Shown: in pieces, positions 1-5,569 of the stretch
Position numbering within the stretch: position 1 is the first letter of the stretch
How the letters are laid out: each line of letters starts with the position of its first letter
From: Gammaproteobacteria bacterium
GTDB taxonomy: Bacteria; Pseudomonadota; Gammaproteobacteria; SZUA-229
Reading direction: 5' to 3'
DNA: 5,753 bases
NCBI GenBank assembly: GCA_030637945.1
Contig: DAOWFN010000056.1
Location: 1 to 5,753, forward strand
Notes under the pieces: generated by a model
Databases searched by the model: none
The model's input: only the letters and a program-made list of their open reading frames with translations
What the model was told of the DNA's origin: nothing
Made by a program: the position numbers and the translations under genes

Positions 1-132
1 AACATGAACAAAAGAAATGAACCGGCTTATCTTATAAACACTCTCGATGCTATTTCAAAACTAAGAGATACATCGCAAACAATGATTGCTCAGCAAACCA
101 CAAAAAACGCAAAGACATTATTTAATATATAG
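1..132 (+). CDS. TatD-family metal-dependent hydrolase, C-terminal end only (5' part outside window)
   Basis: The + strand is open from the first base to a TAG at 130-132 and encodes 43 residues. The segment contains KRNEPAYL near its start and ends QTTKNAKTLFNI. Both match the C-terminus of TatD-family hydrolases (E. coli TatD, YcfH, YjjV), where a (K/R)RNEPAYL-type stretch follows the last metal-ligand region and the protein ends with a TT-N-LF helix. Family members are TIM-barrel, divalent-metal phosphodiesterases or DNases of about 255-265 residues, so roughly five sixths of the gene lies outside the window and no catalytic residue can be checked. The ATG at 4-6 falls inside the conserved motif and is very unlikely to be the true start. 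The ending TLFNI resembles YjjV more than YcfH, but the subfamily cannot be assigned from this much. The gene converges on plsC across the palindromic gap. Confidence 0.8.
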   Translation, partial: NMNKRNEPAYLINTLDAISKLRDTSQTMIAQQTTKNAKTLFNI

Positions 133-198
133 TCGTTATTCGTCGAACCAGCCAACTGAGCGAAAACGCCATGAATACTCAAAACATACATAAAACAA

Positions 199-373
199 TC
201 CGCAAATAACGCGACAGACGCGAATAAAAAACGTATATTATTTGCCGTCATCCTGAGCGATAGCGAAGGATCTTAACACCTGCATAGTATTTAAGCGCTC
301 TAGATCCTTCGCTATCGCTCAGGATGACAGCAACTCATTGTTATTTTTTCGCGTCTTTCGCGTTATTTGCGGA
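199..373. repeat. Composite palindromic element (REPIN/MITE-like) with two nested inverted-repeat pairs
   Basis: Two pairs of inverted arms share one centre. The outer arms are 199-224 and 348-373: 26 bp with a single mismatch (C215 against T357), containing the words CGCAAATAACGCG and GACGCGAA. The inner arms are 247-273 and 302-328: 27 bp, perfectly complementary, beginning GTCATCCTGAGCG and ending CGAAGGATCT. Between outer and inner arms are unequal, diverged spacers (22 nt at 225-246, 19 nt at 329-347), and the central loop is 28 nt (274-301). The element therefore reads as two inverted copies of a unit of about 75 nt. Similar TCATCCTGAGCG...CGAAGGATC words recur, to my knowledge, in intergenic repeats of many bacteria. 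It has no coding capacity, and no target-site duplication is evident. It could be a non-autonomous mobile repeat, a bidirectional terminator, or both. Confidence 0.85.
247..328. repeat. Inner 27-bp perfect inverted repeat, stem-loop core
   Basis: Positions 247-273 and 302-328 are exact reverse complements, separated by 28 nt. A transcript from either strand could fold into a 27-bp stem with 14 G:C pairs. Each arm is also imperfectly palindromic by itself. In the left arm, ATCCT (250-254) pairs with AGGAT (267-271), GC (257-258) pairs with GC (263-264), and tandem GA/GA mismatches lie between these helices, closing a GATA loop (259-262). The right arm carries the mirror structure at 304-325. 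The stem lies between convergent genes, so it could end or stabilise both mRNAs; this role is inferred from position and symmetry only. No T-run directly follows the stem on the + strand (CAGCAACTC follows), so it is not a classical intrinsic terminator. Confidence 0.85.
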
Positions 374-446
374 CTAATGATTTTCAGCTTTTCCAGCAGG
401 AACTAAGGGGCAATTACTCTCATAAAATAACTACAAACGCTATCAA

Positions 447-1190
447 TCACCTATTCCATCTAGACTTATCACTAATCTCTTCCATCGTATTTTCAATCCA
501 GTCGAAAACGTCCGCATTTATTTCTTCAGCAAGCCGGCCTTTTGATTCGATTGCCGGACCAATAACCACAGTAATAGTACCGGGCCATTTTATAAAGCTA
601 TGCTTAGGCCAAAATTCACCGGCATTATGTGCGATCGGTATAACCGGATAACCGCTCTTTTCAGCTAACAAGGCGCCGCCAATTTTATACTTATGTGTTT
701 TACCAGGTGAGGTACGTGTGCCCTCGGGAAACAAAACCATCCATTTCCCTTCGTTTAGTTTTTTCGTGCCTTCTTTAATTAACTGCTTTATTGCCGCCCT
801 GCCCGCACCACGGTTAATCGCTATCGGATCAGTTAGCGCCAGAGCCCAGCCAAATACTGGTATACGCATTAACTCACGTTTAAAAACCCAACGCACATAA
901 GGTGTAAAAGAATGTAGAGCGAGCGTTTCCCAGGTTGATTGGTGCTTACTTAAGATGATCGCTGTCTCTACATTATTTAAATTTTCCTTACCTTCGACCC
1001 TAAAATTTATTCCACAAAAGATCTTTAACAAAAAATTATTTGTGAGTGACCAGGCACGGGCGATTTTTAAACGGAATGAAGAAGGCGTAAAAAAGAGAAC
1101 GACAATTAACAGACCGAAAACGACCACATTGATAATGAAGCCTATCCAGAACAATAACGAACGGAAGACCAGTACAAGTTTTGATTGCAT
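447..1190 (-). CDS. plsC: 1-acyl-sn-glycerol-3-phosphate acyltransferase (lysophosphatidate acyltransferase)
   Basis: The 247-residue protein belongs to the PlsC/LPLAT family, which transfers an acyl group to position 2 of lysophosphatidate to give phosphatidic acid at the inner membrane. The length matches E. coli PlsC (245). A hydrophobic segment at about residues 6-34 is a likely membrane anchor. Motif I is KHQSTWE, giving H83 and E88, that is H-X4-E in place of the more common H-X4-D. Motif II includes the N126-R127-G128 region, motif III is FPEGTR at 154-159, and motif IV is VIPI at 183-186 followed by AHNAG. The reading frame is complete and ends in TGA. The ATG start lies 13 bp after the gmhB stop; no strong Shine-Dalgarno is visible, so translation may depend on coupling to gmhB. 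It is the last gene of the minus-strand cluster. Family assignment is secure; acyl-donor preference cannot be read from the sequence. Confidence 0.93.
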   Translation of the reverse strand: MQSKLVLVFRSLLFWIGFIINVVVFGLLIVVLFFTPSSFRLKIARAWSLTNNFLLKIFCGINFRVEGKENLNNVETAIILSKHQSTWETLALHSFTPYVRWVFKRELMRIPVFGWALALTDPIAINRGAGRAAIKQLIKEGTKKLNEGKWMVLFPEGTRTSPGKTHKYKIGGALLAEKSGYPVIPIAHNAGEFWPKHSFIKWPGTITVVIGPAIESKGRLAEEINADVFDWIENTMEEISDKSRWNR

Positions 1191-1203
1191 AGAGATTTAT
1201 TGG

Positions 1204-1743
1204 TTATTGCAAAATTGCAGTGACGGCTGAAGCCAGGTCATCATAGACCGGTACGGATGTTTTATTTTCAGACTGTAATATCTTTTCCGCGCGCACACCT
1301 TTGCCAGTACGGACCAGCATGGCTTTTGCATGCGCATGATTCGCCGTATTGATATCAGAGATGCTATCACCCACAAAAACTACTTCCTTCAAGGGAACAT
1401 TAAACCGTTGACCGATCGCCAACAACATCCCGGGCTTTGGTTTTCTGCAGTCACATGCATCATCTGGTCCATGAGGACAATAAAAAACTGCGTCTATACG
1501 GCCGCCAATTTTTGCCAGAAGATCATCCATTTTTTTATGCATCGCCGTCAAAGCTTCAACGCCAAAGTAACCTCTTGCCAGACCCGACTGGTTTGAAGCA
1601 ATCACCACCGTATAACCACCATGATTAAGACGCGCGATGGCTTCGAGGCTGCCCTCTATCGGCTGCCATTCATCCGGATTTTTTATATAATCATCCGAAT
1701 CGTGGTTTATAACGCCGTCTCTATCTAAAACAATTAATTTCAT
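1204..1743 (-). CDS. gmhB: D-glycero-beta-D-manno-heptose-1,7-bisphosphate 7-phosphatase
   Basis: This 179-residue cytoplasmic HAD-superfamily (HisB-N type) phosphatase removes the 7-phosphate of heptose 1,7-bisphosphate on the route to ADP-heptose for the LPS inner core. HAD motif I is LDRDGVIN with nucleophile D7 and acid/base D9. Motif II is ASNQSG, with S50 and N51. The zinc-binding loop is C89-P-H91 with C97-D-C99, followed by RKPKPGM with K101 and K103. Motif IV is VGDSISD with D126 and D130. The stretch between the two halves of the zinc site is shorter than in E. coli GmhB, a variant I consider common in the family. The ATG start directly precedes the DRDG motif, as expected. The gene sits 20 bp after glyS and 13 bp before plsC. 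No good Shine-Dalgarno is seen before it. The sequence cannot exclude the alpha-anomer-specific enzyme of the GDP-heptose pathway. Confidence 0.92.
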   Translation of the reverse strand: MKLIVLDRDGVINHDSDDYIKNPDEWQPIEGSLEAIARLNHGGYTVVIASNQSGLARGYFGVEALTAMHKKMDDLLAKIGGRIDAVFYCPHGPDDACDCRKPKPGMLLAIGQRFNVPLKEVVFVGDSISDINTANHAHAKAMLVRTGKGVRAEKILQSENKTSVPVYDDLASAVTAILQ

Positions 1744-1763
1744 CTGACAAAATTATCTGTTAT

Positions 1764-3851
1764 TTATGATTGATGCAAACGCGACAGATCGGCTGCACGT
1801 AAAAACAGCTGGTTCATCGTATTAAGCAATGCTATTCGATTATTTTTAACCGCGTCATCATCGGCCATCACCATCACTGAATCAAAAAACGCATCGACGG
1901 GGTCACGCAACGATGACAACTTACTTAACGCGGCCTCATAATCACCGGAAATAAATAATGGCTCAACCGTTTCACTTAAAACACTCAAGACATCAAACAG
2001 ATTCTTCTCCGCTGCCTCGGAAAACAAATCTTCATTAACTGAAGTTACAGTGTCAGTTGCTGATTTTTTAAGGATATTACCTACACGTTTATTTGCTGCT
2101 GCCAAACTTTCTGCTTCTGCCAGACCACGAAAAACAGTTACCGCTTTGATACGTTTATCAAAATCTAATGGCCGTGGTGGTGATAATGCAGAAACCGCAT
2201 CGAAGACGTCAGCCAGAATGCCGCGATCCAGATAGTAGGCACGCAGTCTTTCAATGATGTAATCAAATACATCCTGCTCTACTTTACTGGCATCAACTTT
2301 ATCAGCAAGTAATTGCGCTGAGGTTGCAATCAGCTGCTTGAGATCGAGGTCAAGCTGGCGCTCGATAATCGTTCGTAAAACGCCTAAAGATGCTCTGCGT
2401 AACGCATAGGGATCTTTTTCACCCGTAGGTTTTTGGCCGATAGCAAAAATTCCAACCAGCGTGTCAATCTTGTCACTGATCGAAAGTATCTGCCCGGTAC
2501 TCGTTGTTGCCGTGTCATCACTTGCACCACGCGGCATGTATTGCTCGTCTATTGCTAACGCCACCTCTTCTGGTTCACCGGCGATCTGCGCATAGCGTTT
2601 GCCGATAACGCCTTGCAATGAAGCAAACTCACCAACCATGTCGGTCATTAGATCACACTTACTTAAGATCACTGCGCGATCCACATACTCTATATTTGCA
2701 CCTAGCTGCTCTGCAATCGATCTAGCCAGTTTAGCAACACGTCCTGTCTTCTCTGCGACAGTACCGAGTTCTGCCTGAAATACGACTTTTTCTAAAGCGG
2801 CATTAAATGAATCCAACGGTTGTTTTTGATCCTGCTGCCAGAAAAACATAGCATCCGCCAATCGGGGTCGAACCACACGCTCGTTACCTGCCTTTACTTT
2901 TTCCGGTGACTTGCTATCGATGTTACTGATCGTTATAAAATAATTTTTTAATTGCCCGGATGTATCTTGCACTGCAAAATATTTCTGGTTGTCCTGCATG
3001 GTTTTGATCAGAACTTCTGATGGCACTTCTAGATATACTTGTTCAAACTCACCGGCAACAGCGATTGGCCATTCATTTAGAGCGGTCACTTCATCCAGCA
3101 GTTCTTCATCCAGTATCGCTACACCACCTAACTTTTCGACCGCATCAATAACTTGCTGTTTAATGTTCTGTTTTCTTTCTTCGAAGTCAGCGATGACAAA
3201 ACCTTCGCTGAGCAATTTTTGTTTATATTCGTCAGCCGAAGCTAACTTGATCTCACCTTTCGCATGGAAACGATGACCAAAGGTAACATTGGAAGTCTTT
3301 AAACCCATGATCTGTGCATCGATTACATTAGCACCGTGCATTAAAACCACCCAATGCACCGGACGAACAAATTCTTCGTTTTTGTCTCCCCAGCGCATGT
3401 GTTTTGGAATAGGCAATTTAGCTAACGACTGATTAACAATGTCTACGATCAAGTCAGATAAGACATGGCCTTTCTCGGTCGCCCTAAATATCAACCACAC
3501 ACCTTTATCAGTTTCCTGTTGCTGCAAGTCGCCCACTTCAACACCACAAGATCTCGCAAATCCCATAACCGCTTTGGTCGGATTGCCGTCGGCATCGTAA
3601 GCCGCTTTTAAATTAGGTCCTTTACGTTCGACTTCTCGATCTGGCTGCATAGCAGCAACAGATTTAATCAGTACTGCTAATCGTCTTGGTGCTGCAAAAG
3701 ATTCGACATCATTAATTTCAAAACCTGCTTTTTTAAGACCATCAATAATGCCTTGAGTAAAAGCATTAGATAGTTTTTTCAGCGCTTTTGGCGGTAACTC
3801 TTCTGTACCCAGCTCGATCAATAGATCTTCTGTTATCGGAGTAACGCTCAT
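1764..3851 (-). CDS. glyS: Glycyl-tRNA synthetase, beta subunit
   Basis: The 695-residue protein is the beta subunit of the bacterial alpha-beta type glycyl-tRNA synthetase; E. coli GlyS has 689. The beta subunit supplies tRNA recognition, while catalysis sits mainly in GlyQ. Family landmarks are all present: LLIELGTEELPPKAL at residues 10-24, RRLAVLI at 56-62, NERVVRPRLADAMFFW at 323-338, an HD-domain-like segment KCDLMTDMVGEF at 398-409, YMPRGASDD at 438-446, and KDPYALRRASLGVLR at 479-493. A C-terminal DALR-type anticodon-binding region at about 580-690 includes ANKRVGNILKK and FFDSVMVM. The frame is intact, without insertions or gaps. Its ATG overlaps the glyQ stop in an ATGA arrangement and is preceded by a strong Shine-Dalgarno within the glyQ 3' end, so glyS is likely translationally coupled to glyQ for balanced subunit production. 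Confidence 0.98.
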   Translation of the reverse strand: MSVTPITEDLLIELGTEELPPKALKKLSNAFTQGIIDGLKKAGFEINDVESFAAPRRLAVLIKSVAAMQPDREVERKGPNLKAAYDADGNPTKAVMGFARSCGVEVGDLQQQETDKGVWLIFRATEKGHVLSDLIVDIVNQSLAKLPIPKHMRWGDKNEEFVRPVHWVVLMHGANVIDAQIMGLKTSNVTFGHRFHAKGEIKLASADEYKQKLLSEGFVIADFEERKQNIKQQVIDAVEKLGGVAILDEELLDEVTALNEWPIAVAGEFEQVYLEVPSEVLIKTMQDNQKYFAVQDTSGQLKNYFITISNIDSKSPEKVKAGNERVVRPRLADAMFFWQQDQKQPLDSFNAALEKVVFQAELGTVAEKTGRVAKLARSIAEQLGANIEYVDRAVILSKCDLMTDMVGEFASLQGVIGKRYAQIAGEPEEVALAIDEQYMPRGASDDTATTSTGQILSISDKIDTLVGIFAIGQKPTGEKDPYALRRASLGVLRTIIERQLDLDLKQLIATSAQLLADKVDASKVEQDVFDYIIERLRAYYLDRGILADVFDAVSALSPPRPLDFDKRIKAVTVFRGLAEAESLAAANKRVGNILKKSATDTVTSVNEDLFSEAAEKNLFDVLSVLSETVEPLFISGDYEAALSKLSSLRDPVDAFFDSVMVMADDDAVKNNRIALLNTMNQLFLRAADLSRLHQS

Positions 3852-4795
3852 GCGGCATCTCCTTTTTCACTTGCGACATCACCAACTGCGGCAGTATCAG
3901 CAGAATTACCTATAGGAAATCCCAATGCTTCACGCGAATCGTAATACGCCTGAGCAACGGCTCTCGAAAGCGCGCGCACTCGCAAAATAAAACGTTGACG
4001 CTCGGTTACTGAAATAGCATGTCGTGCATCCAGCAGATTAAACATATGTGAAGCCTTTAAAACCTGTTCGTACGCAGGCAGCGGCAAACTCAGCTCGATT
4101 AGTCGCTGACTTTCAGACTCACAATTATCAAATTGTTTAAACAGTGTCTCGGTATCAGCCTGCTCAAAATTGTAAGTCGACATCTCAACTTCGTTTTGAT
4201 GAAATACATCACCATAGGTGACATCACCTTGCGGGCCACTCGTCCAGATCAGATCGTATACACTTTCTTTTTCTTGCAGATACATCGCGAGTCGTTCCAG
4301 ACCGTAAGTAATTTCACCGGTAACCGGGCGGCATTCTAAGCCTCCGACTTGCTGAAAATAAGTGAACTGCGTCACCTCCATGCCATTCAGCCAGACTTCC
4401 CAACCTAAACCCCAGGCACCCAATGTCGGCGATTCCCAGTTATCTTCTACAAAACGTACATCATGCTCCAACAGATCAAACCCCAGTGCTTCAAGCGAGC
4501 CTAGATATAAATCCTTAATATCATCAGGCGATGGCTTTAATACCACCTGGAACTGATAGTAGTGCTGCAACCTGTTCGGATTTTCCCCATAACGGCCATC
4601 GGTTGGGCGACGACAAGGCTGCACATAAGCGGCACGCCAGGGCTCCGGACCGATAGCACGTAAAAATGTCGCTGGATGAAAGGTGCCTGCCCCCACTTCC
4701 ATATCGAGTGGTTGCAATATTGCGCAGCCCTGTTTTTGCCAGTAATCCTGTACCGCAAAAATAAGCCCCTGAAATGTTGAAACGTCGTAAGCCAT
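3848..4795 (-). CDS. glyQ: Glycyl-tRNA synthetase, alpha subunit
   Basis: The 315-residue catalytic alpha subunit of the class II synthetase activates glycine with ATP and, with GlyS, charges tRNA-Gly in the cytoplasm. The N-terminus STFQGLIFAVQDYW aligns with the E. coli start (RTFQGLILTLQDYW), which supports the ATG at 4793-4795. QPLDMEVGAGT occupies residues 28-38. Class II motif 2 lies within about 57-90 (CRRPTDGRYGENPNRLQHYY, then QFQVVLKPSP), and motif 3 is GLERLAMYL at 165-173. The ISVTERQR stretch is at 261-268. The protein is 12 residues longer than E. coli GlyQ (303), owing to an alanine-rich tail after GFPIGN. The DNA encoding that tail also carries the glyS ribosome-binding site. 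Just before the start is AAAGAGG, which is unusually close to the ATG; an AAAGG lies about 12 nt upstream. glyQ is the first gene of the minus-strand cluster. Confidence 0.98.
   Translation of the reverse strand: MAYDVSTFQGLIFAVQDYWQKQGCAILQPLDMEVGAGTFHPATFLRAIGPEPWRAAYVQPCRRPTDGRYGENPNRLQHYYQFQVVLKPSPDDIKDLYLGSLEALGFDLLEHDVRFVEDNWESPTLGAWGLGWEVWLNGMEVTQFTYFQQVGGLECRPVTGEITYGLERLAMYLQEKESVYDLIWTSGPQGDVTYGDVFHQNEVEMSTYNFEQADTETLFKQFDNCESESQRLIELSLPLPAYEQVLKASHMFNLLDARHAISVTERQRFILRVRALSRAVAQAYYDSREALGFPIGNSADTAAVGDVASEKGDAA
3859..3864 (-). promoter_or_regulatory. Shine-Dalgarno sequence of glyS
   Basis: On the minus strand AAGGAG lies 7 nt before the glyS ATG (3849-3851), inside the last codons of glyQ. 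It is the best ribosome-binding site in the cluster and, with the ATGA overlap, fixes the glyS start. The placement fits reinitiation or coupled translation that keeps the two synthetase subunits in proportion. Confidence 0.8.
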
Positions 4796-4836
4796 GCCTC
4801 TTTAAAGCCTTTGTTATTCGTTAAATTATGCTGCGA

Positions 4837-4842
4837 AGTATA
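4837..4842 (-). promoter_or_regulatory. Possible -10 element of the glyQ-glyS-gmhB-plsC promoter
   Basis: On the minus strand this reads TATACT, one base from the sigma-70 consensus TATAAT. It would place the transcription start near 4829-4831 and give glyQ a leader of about 35 nt. The -35 region at 16-18 nt spacing does not resemble TTGACA, so the assignment rests on the -10 hexamer and its position alone. Confidence 0.4.
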
Positions 4843-4970
4843 ACCTAAGGGAGCGCCAAATGACTGTGTTGTATGGCTTTTCGACTAAAAAAGGGCTATA
4901 ACGAAGGTGACTATGGTGAATTATCATAGCCAGTCGGGTAAATGCTCAAAAATATCATCTAAGATAAATA

Positions 4971-4975
4971 GAGGG
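4971..4975 (+). promoter_or_regulatory. Shine-Dalgarno sequence of the 190-residue gene
   Basis: GAGGG lies 7 nt upstream of the ATG at 4983-4985; a second GAGG at 4977-4980 is only 2 nt away and is too close for ordinary use. The purine-rich site supports this ATG as the start. Confidence 0.65.
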
Positions 4976-4982
4976 TGAGGAT

Positions 4983-5555
4983 ATGGGTAAGCGCTTCATA
5001 TTAGATTCATCAGAGATTTCTCAATGGCACACTTTGGTGCGCGAAGCCGAGCGGGATTATGGCTGCCAACTCGATGAAGACATGCAGAGTTATCTCGTCT
5101 TTACTCTGATGCGATTCGCAAAAAATCACCAACTCAATTCTCGAGCACTGGCGCTTGATTATTTAACATCACACCAACTACCTAATAATTTACGTAATGA
5201 ACAATTACGCGACATCGGCGACCAGTGTTTACTGGTATCCGGCCTGTACCCCCAGTCAGCAGAAAAGAGACAGGTCAGTGCGGCATATTATATCGATCTT
5301 GGCCGTTCTGCTTACCACCACATCAGCACGGTCACCCAACAGGGCATCGCCGAGTTATATCAGCATCTAGCAGAAAGCTTTATCTTACTGATGGATTTAT
5401 TACAAACCATTCGGCAGTACAGTACGCCTGCACTACAACCTTTATCCGCTTTTGAGTTATGGGACCAAACTGGCAGCCGCGCTGCGCTTCAACAAGTTTC
5501 TGACAGTGGGTTTCCTGTTCACCCAAATTTACTGCACAACATTAACAAACACTAA
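4983..5555 (+). CDS. Conserved protein of unknown function, 190 residues
   Basis: The frame is complete, from an ATG with a good Shine-Dalgarno to a TAA. It has no signal peptide or clear membrane segment, so a soluble, mainly helical cytoplasmic protein is likely. Residues 11-60 look like paired amphipathic helices (acidic EAERDYG, then LDEDMQSYLVFTLMRFA). The middle carries the most family-like stretch, LRDIGDQCLLVSGLYPQSAEKRQVSAAYYIDLGRSAYHHIS (in two parts, about residues 75-94 and 95-115), followed by a hydrophobic helix ESFILLMDLLQTIRQ at 131-145. The last 40 residues look less ordered. I have the impression that IGDQCLLVSGLYP...YYIDLGRSAY recurs in uncharacterised gammaproteobacterial proteins, but I cannot name the family. 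No catalytic motif is obvious. It is divergent from glyQ and convergent with the flavoenzyme gene, with only 14 bp between their stop codons. Codon use resembles that of the neighbours, so no recent transfer is suggested. Confidence 0.85.
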   Translation: MGKRFILDSSEISQWHTLVREAERDYGCQLDEDMQSYLVFTLMRFAKNHQLNSRALALDYLTSHQLPNNLRNEQLRDIGDQCLLVSGLYPQSAEKRQVSAAYYIDLGRSAYHHISTVTQQGIAELYQHLAESFILLMDLLQTIRQYSTPALQPLSAFELWDQTGSRAALQQVSDSGFPVHPNLLHNINKH

Positions 5556-5569
5556 GATGACAGATTCAT

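Larger units (their letters stand above)
133..446. other. Gene-free gap between convergent tatD-like and plsC genes
   Basis: This 314-bp stretch lies between the stop of the tatD-like gene and the stop of plsC. I see no credible coding region in it; the frames present are short, such as a 12-codon one at 171-209. Its main content is the composite palindrome at 199-373. The flanks (133-198 and 374-446) are AT-rich and featureless. I found no GC-rich hairpin followed by a T-run next to either stop codon, so if transcription of the two genes ends here, the palindrome is the best structural candidate. Confidence 0.7.
4796..4982. promoter_or_regulatory. Divergent intergenic region between glyQ and the 190-residue gene
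   Basis: This 187-bp region must hold the starts of transcription in both directions unless one gene is read from further away. I see no tRNA-like fold, T-box-like leader or riboswitch; the likely glyQ leader would be only about 35 nt long. Weak inverted repeats occur: GGCTAT (4894-4899) with ATAGCC (4926-4931), and CTATG (4911-4915) with CATAG (4925-4929). They share their right arm, so only one could form at a time; an operator role is speculative. A TATAAC at 4897-4902 could be a rightward -10 element, but I find no matching -35 at normal spacing. Confidence 0.5.

Noticed and set aside
199..373. CRISPR repeat or phage attachment site
   Set aside because: There are only two inverted copies, not a series of direct repeats with regular spacers, and no integrase gene or tRNA end is present in the window.
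190..382. Target-site duplication flanking the palindrome, as expected for a classical DNA transposon
   Set aside because: The bases just outside 199 and 373 (ACAA and CTAA) do not form a convincing direct repeat, so a cut-and-paste origin is not shown.
374..446. Rho-independent terminator directly after plsC
   Set aside because: Only a 3-bp AGC/GCT stem near 387-404 is visible; it is too short and lacks a following T-run on the relevant strand.
367..651. A + strand open frame of 94 codons beginning with TTG inside the palindrome
   Set aside because: It runs antisense through the 3' end of plsC, starts within the repeat, has no ribosome-binding site and shows no recognisable protein pattern.
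2989..3276. A + strand open frame of 95 codons, very rich in serine
   Set aside because: It is antisense to the conserved glyS reading frame; the serine run reflects the opposite strand of Glu/Asp-rich codons.
4537..4758. A minus-strand 73-codon frame in another phase of glyQ
   Set aside because: It overlaps the most conserved part of glyQ (class II motif 2) in a different frame and has no start signal of its own.
4796..4836. T-box, glycine riboswitch or attenuator in the glyQ leader
   Set aside because: The probable leader is only about 35 nt, with no antiterminator pairing, conserved T-box word or terminator hairpin.
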